Below the pieces are notes generated by a model, which worked only from the letters and a program-made list of their open reading frames with translations, had not been told where the DNA came from and ran no database searches. Position numbers and translations under genes: made by a program. A DNA stretch of 64,000 nucleotides from Mariprofundaceae bacterium (lineage in GTDB: Bacteria; Pseudomonadota; Zetaproteobacteria; Mariprofundales; Mariprofundaceae): the NCBI GenBank assembly GCA_021772895.1, contig JAJFLC010000004.1, forward strand, positions 41,669 through 105,668. Direction: 5' to 3'. Shown piece after piece: positions 56,146 through 64,000 of the stretch (its first letter is position 1; each line of letters opens with the position of its first letter).

Positions 56146-56234
56146 TTAAAGATGTTCTGAAAACTACACGCATAAGTTTGGCAGGCTATGGATGGCCTGT
56201 GCGGGTATTTTGGCTTTTTCAGAGTATCACTAAA
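56146..56234. repeat. Dispersed palindromic repeat, copy D (short form)
   Basis: An 89-bp element with both terminal repeats: left TTAAAGATGTTCTGAAAA and right, in reverse, TTTAGTGATACTCTGAAAAA. The centre CAGGCTATGGATGGCCTG (56182-56199) is identical to bases 27161-27178 of copy A. The middle part of copies A to C is absent, which suggests an internal deletion derivative. Confidence 0.75.
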
Positions 56235-56429
56235 GCTCTATCGTTAGGTTTTTTCTTTCACGGAAAAGTACAATCGTTATTTCATCATGCCTTACAAACC
56301 AACATGTTATGATATAACCTGCTTGATTCTCATGCTGACGTATCATCGTCTTATTTAATGATCATCATACGCATCTGTTTCATGCTATAAACCTGATGTG
56401 AAAAGAGATACAAAGGGAGGTTAAAACAC

Positions 56430-57782
56430 ATGTCACACACATTAAAAGAGCAGCTCCGACAGGCGATGGACATGGATGTCTCTGAAATAGCCAGTTTACC
56501 CGCACTCAAACGCCATACCGTGAACCTCTTACGTTTTTTCTGGCGTGTTATGAATCGTTTTATCGAAGATAAATGTATCCAACGGGCCTCAGCCCTTGGT
56601 TATGCTTCGCTTCTGGCCATTGTCCCCTTGGTCGCATTGGGATTTTCCATCTTCACCAGTTTTCAAGCCTTTGATGTTGTTGCAGGAAATGTGCGCGGCG
56701 CCTTACTTGAATACCTTTTACCCACCAGTCAACTCGCAGTTCAGGACTATCTCGGACAGGTTGCGGACAAAGCAACCGCACTCTCCATTTTTGGTATTTT
56801 AGGGCTGCTGTTTACTGCAACAGCATTGCTCAATACTATGGAAGAGGCCTTTAATGATATCTGGCGCATTTCACGCTCCCGCTCATGGTTATCAAAATTC
56901 ATCACGTTTTGGTCTGTATTAACACTCTCACCTATACTCATTGGTGTCTCTCTCACAATCACCTCCTATTTCACAGCCATACCTATCATCCGCGATGTGA
57001 CTGAAGGGGCAAACGTGATGGGGCATATTCCTTTCCTTATACCATGGCTGATCTCTTCCACTGCCATGGCAACGCTTTATGTTGTACTTCCGAACACATC
57101 GGTCACCTTCCGTTATGCCATCATAGGTGGCTTGATTGCAGGCGCTTTATTTGAACTCACCAAAATGGGTTTTGCTTTTTATGTCACAGAGCTCGCCAAT
57201 TATGAAAAACTTTACGGTGCACTCGGAACACTGCCTGTATTTCTTATCTGGCTGTATTTAACCTGGGTGGTGGTACTTATCGGTGCCGAAATCGTCTTCT
57301 GCCTCCAGCACTCTGAACAGTCCCACAAACAGGGCCATTTCTTTCGCCCTGGTGTCAGGCAGTTTTATGCGCATCTCATTCTGCTGCGAGCTGCACAGGC
57401 CATGCAACTTGGTAAAAGCCTGCATCTTAAAGAGCTGATCTTTGAAACCTCGATCCCGGACAATATTTTACAGGAACTGATGGACAAACTTTGTGGACAA
57501 TCGCTGCTCAAACAAGTTGTCAGCAGCGATCCGAAAGGGGCATGGGTTCTTGGGCTCGATGCAGATATGCTTACCCTGCGTAGCATTCACCAAACACTCA
57601 CACCTGATCTCATGGAAGTCCCGGAAGAGTGGCAACAATCACCTATAGGACGCACACTGTCGGGCATCTATTTTCGAATGGATCGCGAACAGAATGAACT
57701 GCTCGAATCAATGAATATGCGCGATCTAATTGAAAAAGAGCAAAAAGAGATCAAAGATAAAGAGGAAATAATTACACCATGA
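56430..57782 (+). CDS. YihY/BrkB family inner-membrane protein
   Basis: A 450-aa protein with six predicted membrane helices (about residues 45-285) and a soluble C-terminal part. The family pattern is clear in RASALGYASLLAIVPLVALG, DIWRISRSRSWLSKF and YGALGTLPVFLIWLYLTWVV. The family was once annotated as RNase BN, but that activity belongs to another protein; its role is unknown. GGGAGG lies 9 nt before the ATG. The next gene overlaps by 4 nt. Confidence 0.9.
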   Translation: MSHTLKEQLRQAMDMDVSEIASLPALKRHTVNLLRFFWRVMNRFIEDKCIQRASALGYASLLAIVPLVALGFSIFTSFQAFDVVAGNVRGALLEYLLPTSQLAVQDYLGQVADKATALSIFGILGLLFTATALLNTMEEAFNDIWRISRSRSWLSKFITFWSVLTLSPILIGVSLTITSYFTAIPIIRDVTEGANVMGHIPFLIPWLISSTAMATLYVVLPNTSVTFRYAIIGGLIAGALFELTKMGFAFYVTELANYEKLYGALGTLPVFLIWLYLTWVVVLIGAEIVFCLQHSEQSHKQGHFFRPGVRQFYAHLILLRAAQAMQLGKSLHLKELIFETSIPDNILQELMDKLCGQSLLKQVVSSDPKGAWVLGLDADMLTLRSIHQTLTPDLMEVPEEWQQSPIGRTLSGIYFRMDREQNELLESMNMRDLIEKEQKEIKDKEEIITP

Positions 57783-58909
57783 GCATTGCCACCTTGATGA
57801 TTGCCGGATCCGAACATGACGCAGATATGCTCTATATTTCCGGACTTTTTGTCCCCGATCCGTTTATTGCCATTGAAATAGACAAACAGTGGCATGGCCT
57901 GTTCTCACCACTGGAAGTTGACCGGGCGGGTAAACGATCAAAATTTGACCATGTACATCTGGATACAATCTGGCGAGAAAAAGCCAAACACAATCAATGG
58001 GGATCAGGGCTTGCTGCCGCTGCCGCTGCATTTCTGAAAGAACAAGGTATTTCACAGATCCATGTGCCCGGGCACTTCTCGCTGCGTGATGCAGAACAGC
58101 TTCGGGGCTGGGGATTTCAGGTTGAAGCCGTGCAGGGTGCACTGTTTGAAAGCCGTATCGTAAAAAATGAAACAGAGATTCAACATCTGGCAAAAGCAGA
58201 AAGACTGACAAAAAATGCAATGCGTCAGGCAGAGAAATTTCTTGCTGAATGTGTGATTGGTCATGATGGTATTTTATTGCACGCTGACTGCCCGGGAAAA
58301 ATAAAATCCAAGCATCTGCGTTCGATCATCGAAACCTATTTGATTCAAAATGGTGCCATGCCTGCTCATACCATCGTGGCCTGTGGCAAAGAAAGTGCCG
58401 ATCCACACAATATCGGCCAAGGTTTCCTGCGTGCACATCAACCCATCATTGTTGATATTTTTCCGCGTGTTCTTGCCTCAGGTTATTGGGGTGACATGAC
58501 CCGCACCTATGTAAAAGGAAAGGCTCCCAATGAAATCAAAAAGCTCTACCAAACCGTTAAAGAAGGCCAGGATATTGGTTTAGACATGGTGACTGATGGC
58601 ATTGCCGGAGCTGATATCCATCGTGCTATTACCACGCACTTTGACAAACAAGGTTTCAAAACCGGAACCATTCGAGGAAAACAGGGCGGTTTTTTTCATG
58701 GCACAGGTCATGGTGTCGGCCTTGAAATCCATGAAGCGCCAAGGGTTTCAACAAGCCCTGACATTCTCAAAAGCGGCCATGTCATTACCATTGAGCCTGG
58801 TCTTTATTACCCACACCTTGGCGGTGTTCGGATCGAAGATATGGTGGTTGTACACAAAGAGGGACACACCAACCTGACCCAACACAAACGGAAGCTTGAA
58901 ATTAAATAA
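57779..58909 (+). CDS. M24-family metallopeptidase (Xaa-Pro aminopeptidase-like)
   Basis: A 376-aa peptidase of the pita-bread fold. The dinuclear metal ligands are readable: Asp in IIVDIFPR, Asp in GDMTRTYV, His in GTGHGVGLEIHE, Glu in ITIEPGLYYP and Glu in GVRIEDMVV. The N-terminal 150 residues form the creatinase-type domain. It probably removes N-terminal residues next to proline. It is coupled to the YihY gene by an ATGA overlap; why is unclear. Confidence 0.9.
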   Translation: MSIATLMIAGSEHDADMLYISGLFVPDPFIAIEIDKQWHGLFSPLEVDRAGKRSKFDHVHLDTIWREKAKHNQWGSGLAAAAAAFLKEQGISQIHVPGHFSLRDAEQLRGWGFQVEAVQGALFESRIVKNETEIQHLAKAERLTKNAMRQAEKFLAECVIGHDGILLHADCPGKIKSKHLRSIIETYLIQNGAMPAHTIVACGKESADPHNIGQGFLRAHQPIIVDIFPRVLASGYWGDMTRTYVKGKAPNEIKKLYQTVKEGQDIGLDMVTDGIAGADIHRAITTHFDKQGFKTGTIRGKQGGFFHGTGHGVGLEIHEAPRVSTSPDILKSGHVITIEPGLYYPHLGGVRIEDMVVVHKEGHTNLTQHKRKLEIK

Positions 58910-59031
58910 ATGGTAAAAAGATGTGATAAAAATCACTTTACAGGCAAAGAGGCTATTATAAATTGAAAAAACTGTGTTAGTCTCCGGTGTTGCTGAGTCG
59001 TGGGGGCTAATGTGGGCAATGGAAAAATAAT

Positions 59032-59907
59032 ATGAGCAACGATTTTTTAGATCTATCGGGCATCCGTGGGGTGGACGAAAAAAAAGGATTCCTATCTGAA
59101 GCGGAGTTTCCGATTCTCGAAGGTGTTTCGCCTTTGAGCATGCGTATTCTGAACAATGCCAGTCGACTGATGCATGTTTCAAAAGGTGTGGAGATGCTGC
59201 ATGAAGGTGATACACCGCACGATCTTTATTTTATAAAAGAAGGTGCCGTCGCCATTGGCCGGCAAGCCGCAACCCAATTCAAAGTCATTGCCCAGCTTAA
59301 ATCCGGAGAAATCTATGGGGAGTTTGGTGCACTTCGCAAAAAATCCCGTTATGTCTCTGTTTATACAGTCGAACCAAGTATCATTATTCGTGTTGAACTT
59401 TCTGCCATTCAACAGGTGCTCGAAGCTGATAGTAGTTTTCACGATCGTCTTGAGTCTCTGCTCAAACAACGCATGCTGGATAGTTTCTTTTTCAGTCACC
59501 CGGTCTTTCACCTGCTTCCTGAACCTGAACGTAAAGAGCTTGCCAAAACACTTCCTATACAGTTTCATAATCGAAATGATCGTATTTTCACTCAGGGGAA
59601 AAAAGCTCAGGGGGTCTATCTGATTGTTTCCGGCGAAGTAGAAGTCCGCTATACCAATCGTTCCGGTGAAGAGCGGTTGCTTGAAATTCGTCGTGATAAT
59701 GACCTGCTTGGAGAAGTTGCCAACAAAAATGGCACAGAAGTCGCCTACTCAGCAATTGCATCAAGTGATGTGGACATGTTGATATTAGATCGGAATACCA
59801 TGAAAATCATGCGTGATCAACACTCAAAAACATTCGAAAACCTTGAGAACTATATCAATAAACGTGCTGAACGAATGGTTCTCCGCTTGCGAGAAAACAT
59901 GAGTTGA
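59032..59907 (+). CDS. Protein with two cyclic-nucleotide-binding domains
   Basis: A 291-aa soluble protein. Two CNB beta-rolls are visible: residues about 45-140 (HEGDTPHDLYFIKEGAVAIG; GEIYGEFGALRKKSRYVS) and about 165-265 (FTQGKKAQGVYLIVSGEVEV; NDLLGEVANKNGTEVAYS). The first has a fair phosphate-binding cassette (GEFGALRKKSRYVSV), the second less so. There is no DNA-binding domain or enzyme domain, so it may act as a regulatory subunit. The ligand could be cAMP, c-di-GMP or none. It stands alone in its orientation. Confidence 0.8.
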   Translation: MSNDFLDLSGIRGVDEKKGFLSEAEFPILEGVSPLSMRILNNASRLMHVSKGVEMLHEGDTPHDLYFIKEGAVAIGRQAATQFKVIAQLKSGEIYGEFGALRKKSRYVSVYTVEPSIIIRVELSAIQQVLEADSSFHDRLESLLKQRMLDSFFFSHPVFHLLPEPERKELAKTLPIQFHNRNDRIFTQGKKAQGVYLIVSGEVEVRYTNRSGEERLLEIRRDNDLLGEVANKNGTEVAYSAIASSDVDMLILDRNTMKIMRDQHSKTFENLENYINKRAERMVLRLRENMS

Positions 59908-59961
59908 ATATGAGTTGCGAGGCTATTTATCAAGCTAAGCCTGCACGTGCTTTCACATATC

Positions 59962-60897
59962 TTATTTTTGATTACCACGCACTGAGTTGATCCCTCCCAT
60001 CTGCCACAGCACCCATGCACCTGGCAAAGAAGCAACACCCAATACAATAATCCAAAGTGCTGCCATCGCTGTGGCTGCATCACCACTGGCCCCAAAATAA
60101 ACCGCAAAACTAACATAACCTGCTTCACGAACACCAAAACCATTTAATGAAACAGGCAATGTTGCCATCAATGCAACCAGCCCCACCATAATCGAAAATG
60201 CGGGCCAGCTCATCTCAAGACCCACTGCCATACCAAGAAACACATGCGCCTGCACAACCAATACTTGAAACAAAAACGAAACCGGCAGACTACGCCACCA
60301 CATCTTTTGAAAAGATCTTTCCATCAGGGGCAATGATTTCAATTTCTCCAATTTTTCAGGCAAGCGACCCATCAAATGTTTATCAATGAGCGGGTAAAAC
60401 AACATGCCTGCCCATGCAGCGATCACCACGCCCAACCAGCTCATCCACCAGACCAATGACCAATCGAAAAAAAACATCGCAATGGTCAGCAATAAAAGCA
60501 AAGCATACATCCCGTTCACACGGTCCAGAATCACACTCGCACCCGCACTCACACCCATACCTTTACGGCCCTCGGTTTTTGCAAGCAATACACCACGAAT
60601 CACGTCACCACCGATGGTTGAAGGAAGAAAAAGACTGGCAAACATGCCAAGAAAATAGAGTTTTACTTTCCGGCGTTTGGAGACATGAATCCCAAGTCCT
60701 TCAGCAATCCATGCCCAGCGCAAACCACACAACATGTATCCCAACGCAAGGCAAGCAAGCGATGCGATCAACCACAATGGGTTAATAGCTCGAATGCGTT
60801 CCCAGACATCTGTTAAGTCCACATAGTTCATGACCGCCAGCAGCAGCGCTGTTGTCAGCAGCAATTTCAGGATAAAAAAGAGATGTTGTTTTTTCAT
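59962..60897 (-). CDS. Flippase-like membrane protein (UPF0104 / LPG synthase TM-like)
   Basis: A 311-aa protein with eight or so predicted membrane helices. The segments LPSTIGGDVIRGVLLAKTEG, SVILDRVNGMYALLL and LPVSLNGFGVREAGYVSFAV are the family signature. Members are thought to move or modify lipid-linked substrates. It is divergent from the GT39-GT2 pair beside it, which suggests a common lipid-sugar pathway. Confidence 0.88.
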   Translation of the reverse strand: MKKQHLFFILKLLLTTALLLAVMNYVDLTDVWERIRAINPLWLIASLACLALGYMLCGLRWAWIAEGLGIHVSKRRKVKLYFLGMFASLFLPSTIGGDVIRGVLLAKTEGRKGMGVSAGASVILDRVNGMYALLLLLTIAMFFFDWSLVWWMSWLGVVIAAWAGMLFYPLIDKHLMGRLPEKLEKLKSLPLMERSFQKMWWRSLPVSFLFQVLVVQAHVFLGMAVGLEMSWPAFSIMVGLVALMATLPVSLNGFGVREAGYVSFAVYFGASGDAATAMAALWIIVLGVASLPGAWVLWQMGGINSVRGNQK

Positions 60898-61068
60898 ACG
60901 CGCAGCAAAGTAGCATAGCAGGCGATATCAGCCTACCCATAGATGCCTGCCTGAATTGACAGAGTATTTCGCCACAAGTCCACCGCAAACCCATCACAAA
61001 CTAGATACAAGGGCTGATTTCATCTTCAATTATGCCTAGAGTTCCCCTCATTCTTTACAAGGCAGGCC

Positions 61069-62724
61069 ATGAAACAGTTATTCAACATTCCTGAAGCACA
61101 TTATCCCTACGGGTTAATACTCCTCTGGGCTATTTTAACCCTGCCATCATTGGGTATGGCGCCGTTGTTTGATTATGATGAAACCATTTATGCCCAAACT
61201 GCCATCGATATGATGCGACTTGGTGAATGGATCGTTCCAACAGCCAACGGCATTCAGTTTTTTGAAAAACCACCGTTCACCTATTACCTGATGGATCTCT
61301 CATTTCTCGCCTTTGGAGAAAATGCGTTTGCGGCACGGCTGCCATCCGCACTCTTCACACTATTCACCGCGCTTCTGATTTTTCGCTTTGGTAACAAAAT
61401 TCACTCCCCCACCTTCGGGCTTTCAGCAGCGCTGATTTTCCTCACCATGTTTGAGGTTGGATTGTTAGGCCATGCAGCAATTCTTGATGCCGTACTCAAC
61501 TTCTTCATTGCTGCCTGCCTGCTCTACTATTTCCTTTGGCGACAATTCGGAGAAAAGAAACATGCACTGATTGCCGCTGCCATGATGGGAGCCGCAGTAA
61601 GCATTAAAGGCCCCGTAGGTGCGGTGGTTCCTCTGTTGATCATTATCGTCGATCGCCTGCTGGCAAGAGATCTGGGTGCCACGCTGCGCAACATCCCCTG
61701 GTTTTCATGCCTTGGTCTTTTTCTCATCACTGCAACACCGTGGTATCTGATGATACTTGCCATGCATGGCTCTCAATTCCTCTATGAATTTATCGTGGTA
61801 CACAATATTGGCCGCGCCATGAATCCCATGCAAGGGCACGGTGGTGGCTGGCATTATTATTTTGTCGTTTTTATTGCCTCTGTGCTTCCATGGCTGGCGT
61901 GGTTTGTTTGGGCCAGTCAACAGACCTGGCAACAAAGAGCTTCGAACGATACACTGATATCCATCGCAAAACTGGGACTGATCTGGACACTGCTTGTCAT
62001 TCTGCTTTTCACATTTGCCCAGACCAAACTGCCTCACTATATATCCGCCATATACCCTGGCACCGCACTGATGATTGCCGCAACGCTCTTTCATTTTGGT
62101 AACAAAGCGTATGTATCCAAAAATATCTATTGGGGCACAGCGCTATTGCTACTGCCACTTGCGCTATTGTTACTGACGTTCCCTGTTCTCTACCCCTATC
62201 TGACAGAGCTGGTACATCATCCGCGTGCCATTGCGATTGTTTCGCAAGGCATTCACCCACCTCAATGGATCTCTTTTCTGGGTGCGGTGTTACTCATGGC
62301 TGTTATTTGGCTGGGCTGGCACAGCCGCAGACCATCGGGCAGTCATGTGTTTCGATTTGCAGTCACCGGAATCATTCTCCAATGTGCACTATTCACCGGG
62401 CTTGGAACGTTTGCAGGCAAACTTATTCAGGCTCCTACCATGAAAATTGCCGCAGCGGTCAAACAGCTACCCGCTGATATGCCTATCTACAATTACAACC
62501 TGAATAATGCACCCTCGATATCATTTTATGCCCAACGCCCTTATCAGGTGGTGCTTGGGCAAGCGGGTGAAAAGATGCTTTCGGCCATCAAAAAACCTCA
62601 CGCCATTGTGATGCGAAGCGAATCTCTCAAGCTGCTCAAACATTTGCATGGAACCGCACCTGCTATCAATCAGGGTGGCTATTTGCTGTATGTCATCACC
62701 CCTGATAGCAAGCAGGGTTTATGA
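61069..62724 (+). CDS. ArnT-like lipid-dependent glycosyltransferase (GT39/PMT type)
   Basis: A 551-aa polytopic membrane enzyme that uses a polyprenyl-phosphate sugar donor. The catalytic loop has DYDETIYAQTAIDMMRLGEW with the conserved Asp-Glu, then FEKPPFTYYLMDLSFLAFGE. A C-terminal soluble domain fills about the last 90 residues. In E. coli ArnT adds aminoarabinose to lipid A; here acceptor and sugar are unknown. The GT2 gene downstream overlaps by 4 nt and likely makes its donor. Confidence 0.9.
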   Translation: MKQLFNIPEAHYPYGLILLWAILTLPSLGMAPLFDYDETIYAQTAIDMMRLGEWIVPTANGIQFFEKPPFTYYLMDLSFLAFGENAFAARLPSALFTLFTALLIFRFGNKIHSPTFGLSAALIFLTMFEVGLLGHAAILDAVLNFFIAACLLYYFLWRQFGEKKHALIAAAMMGAAVSIKGPVGAVVPLLIIIVDRLLARDLGATLRNIPWFSCLGLFLITATPWYLMILAMHGSQFLYEFIVVHNIGRAMNPMQGHGGGWHYYFVVFIASVLPWLAWFVWASQQTWQQRASNDTLISIAKLGLIWTLLVILLFTFAQTKLPHYISAIYPGTALMIAATLFHFGNKAYVSKNIYWGTALLLLPLALLLLTFPVLYPYLTELVHHPRAIAIVSQGIHPPQWISFLGAVLLMAVIWLGWHSRRPSGSHVFRFAVTGIILQCALFTGLGTFAGKLIQAPTMKIAAAVKQLPADMPIYNYNLNNAPSISFYAQRPYQVVLGQAGEKMLSAIKKPHAIVMRSESLKLLKHLHGTAPAINQGGYLLYVITPDSKQGL

Positions 62725-63434
62725 AATTATCTGTCATCATCCCTGCCTTCAACGAGGCAGAGCGCCTTCCTGCCACCCTTGATGAAGCTTACAAATGGCT
62801 GACTCAAACATTCCCCGATGATTTTGAAATCATTGTTGTTGATGATGGAAGCAGCGATACAACCGTTGAAAAAACACAGCAAATGATATCCGATAAACCT
62901 CAATTAAAGATGTTAGTACAGCCGGAAAACCGAGGCAAAGGTGCAGCAGTCAAACGTGGTATGCTGGCAGCCTGTGGTGATATTCGTCTCTTCATGGATG
63001 CCGATCATTCCACGCATATTCGTGAAACCGGGAAGGTTCTCGATGCCATCAGGAAAGGTGCAGAAGTAGTCATCGCCTCTCGCCAGCATCCTGAATCAGA
63101 TATTTCCCTGCATCAATCATGGTTACGCGAACATATGGGGCAAAGCTTTAATTTTATCATGCGCTCAATCGTCGGGCTGGATATACAGGATACACAGTGC
63201 GGCTTTAAAGCATTTTCAGCGCAATCAGCCCAAGCGATATTTACACATCAAAAACTCGAAGGTTTCAGCTTTGATGTTGAGCTGATTTTCCTTGCATCCA
63301 GGCTTGGTTATAAACTTGTAGAAATTCCAGTTGAATGGATCAACGAACCCAATTCGCGTGTTCGCATGATTGCAGATCCACTGCTGATGTTTGCCGATGT
63401 TTTACGGCTTCGGCGTCTTCACAAAAACCTGTAA
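62721..63434 (+). CDS. GT2 polyprenyl-phosphate glycosyltransferase
   Basis: A 237-aa enzyme of the dolichyl-phosphate glucosyl/mannosyltransferase type. The GT-A fold shows VIIPAFNEAERLPATL, EIIVVDDGSSDTT, NRGKGAAVKRGMLAACG and the DxD-type FMDADHSTH. There are no C-terminal membrane helices, so it is a peripheral member. It probably loads a sugar on undecaprenyl phosphate for the GT39 enzyme. A strong terminator follows. Confidence 0.92.
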   Translation: MKLSVIIPAFNEAERLPATLDEAYKWLTQTFPDDFEIIVVDDGSSDTTVEKTQQMISDKPQLKMLVQPENRGKGAAVKRGMLAACGDIRLFMDADHSTHIRETGKVLDAIRKGAEVVIASRQHPESDISLHQSWLREHMGQSFNFIMRSIVGLDIQDTQCGFKAFSAQSAQAIFTHQKLEGFSFDVELIFLASRLGYKLVEIPVEWINEPNSRVRMIADPLLMFADVLRLRRLHKNL

Positions 63435-63436
63435 AT

Positions 63437-63466
63437 AAAACAGGCGCCTAATAAGGCGCCTGTTTT
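63437..63466. terminator. Bidirectional rho-independent terminator
   Basis: A perfect 13-bp stem (AAAACAGGCGCCT/AGGCGCCTGTTTT) with a 4-nt loop lies between convergent genes. The A-run on one side and the T-run on the other let it stop both the GT2 and the parvulin transcripts. Confidence 0.92.
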
Positions 63467-63486
63467 CAAAATCACTTTTAAATAAC

Positions 63487-63768
63487 TCAGTCCGTGCGAC
63501 TGGTTACTTCCAACAGATGATAACCAAACTGAGTCTGAACAGGTCCCTGAACGGTGTTTAGATCAGCTGAAAAAACCACAGTATCAAACTCTTTGACCAT
63601 CATACCCGGCCCAAACTCACCAAGATCACCACCCTGACGACCTGACGGACAACTGGAATGCTCTTTTGCCTGTTCCGCAAAATCGGCACCACCTTCAATC
63701 GCAGTTTTTAACTCATTACATTTCTCTTCTGTACTCACCAAAATATGGCGTGCGGTTGCTTTGGACAT
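63487..63768 (-). CDS. ppiC: Parvulin-type peptidylprolyl isomerase (PpiC)
   Basis: A 93-aa single-domain parvulin that speeds cis-trans isomerisation at prolines. The sequence ATARHILVST, KEHSSCPSGRQGGDLGEFG and QTQFGYHLLEVTSR covers the whole fold, with no signal peptide, so it is cytoplasmic like E. coli PpiC. GGAG lies 7 nt before the ATG. Confidence 0.95.
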   Translation of the reverse strand: MSKATARHILVSTEEKCNELKTAIEGGADFAEQAKEHSSCPSGRQGGDLGEFGPGMMVKEFDTVVFSADLNTVQGPVQTQFGYHLLEVTSRTD

Positions 63769-63856
63769 ACATAAACTCCTGACTCTTATAAAAAATCAAA
63801 TCCTACTGATTCAAAAAAAATGTTCAAATCTCTGCTTTTACCCAAAATCGAAATCG

Positions 63857-63891
63857 ATAAAATCGATAGGGTCAGACTCGATCGATTTTAT
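63857..63891. repeat. Palindrome at the end of the RAYT-like gene
   Basis: A perfect 11-bp inverted repeat (ATAAAATCGAT/ATCGATTTTAT) with a 13-nt loop AGGGTCAGACTCG covers the stop codon of the transposase gene. Such palindromes commonly accompany Y1 transposases of the RAYT type; no T-run follows, so it is not a normal terminator. Confidence 0.6.
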
Positions 63892-64000
63892 TGTTTTCAC
63901 GATACTTCTTCGATTTCCTGTCACCACCCCTCCTTTTCGGCTTGGTCTGTCTAGCCGTCAACGCTTCAATCCTGTCTTTAAATCGACTTGTGCCCAAAAC
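63872..64000 (-). CDS. C-terminal part of a RAYT-like Y1 transposase (runs off the window)
   Basis: The last 42 codons are open from base 64000 to a TGA at 63872. The text VLGTSRFKDRIEALTARQ followed by PKRRGGDRKSKK matches the typical tail of REP-associated tyrosine transposases (VLG-x-x-x-F-x-x-x-IE then a basic tail ending near RGRPRK). The catalytic HUH and Tyr residues lie outside the window. The gene may be intact beyond the edge. Confidence 0.65.
   Translation of the reverse strand, partial: VLGTSRFKDRIEALTARQTKPKRRGGDRKSKKYRENNKIDRV

Noticed and set aside
1..64000. CRISPR arrays, rRNA genes and complete insertion sequences
   Set aside because: No regularly spaced direct repeats, rRNA sequence or full transposase gene was seen; the only transposase trace is the fragment at the right edge.

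Overview
The window reads as chromosome of a motile, Gram-negative, non-enteric proteobacterium. Class II fumarase, IhfB, ribosomal protein S1, LapA/LapB and a fused chorismate mutase-prephenate dehydratase fit that. The flagellar set contains FlhF/FlhG, MotE and two sigma-54 activators. The closest match I can suggest is a Zetaproteobacterium such as Mariprofundus; this is inference from gene content and order, not from any database search.

Layout: (1) 1-664, minus strand: the N-terminal part of fumC and a tRNA-Asn with its own promoter and terminator. (2) 957-5033, plus strand: a signalling trio of CHASE2 Ser/Thr kinase, PP2C phosphatase and double-FHA protein. (3) 16037 down to 5121, minus strand: a housekeeping run pheA-hisC-tyrA-aroA-cmk-rpsA-ihfB-lapA-lapB-pyrF-dgt, covering aromatic amino acid synthesis, translation and envelope control. 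(4) 16308-18101, plus strand: an orphan hybrid histidine kinase. (5) 55943 down to 18489, minus strand: about 37 kb of flagellar genes. In transcription order these are a FleQ-like activator, a TPR lipoprotein/periplasmic-type protein and a FlbD-like activator; flgBC-fliEFGHIJ-motE followed by a 953-residue ion channel; fliK-flgD-flgE; motA-motB1-motB2-fliLMNOP; an intruding di-heme peroxidase plus sensor kinase pair; and fliQR-flhBAFG, a small membrane protein, fliA and three small or unassigned genes. (6) 56430-63768: YihY, an M24 peptidase, a double cyclic-nucleotide-binding protein, a lipid-sugar trio (flippase-like protein, ArnT-like GT39, GT2) and a parvulin. (7) 63872-64000: the C-terminus of a RAYT-like Y1 transposase.

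The flagellar region is the most interesting part. Its operon contains a large channel with two complete S1-S4 voltage-sensor-like modules, one CASTOR/POLLUX-like pore and cytoplasmic RCK-like domains. The stator operon has one MotA and two tandem MotB proteins whose key acidic residue differs (Glu25 against Asp25). A peroxidase and sensor-kinase module splits fliP from fliQ. A family of 90-160 bp dispersed palindromic repeats lies at flagellar operon boundaries, and sigma-54 promoter-like elements precede motA, fliQ and fliK. Together these suggest a motility system tied to membrane potential or ion flux and redox sensing, but that link is inferred only from position.
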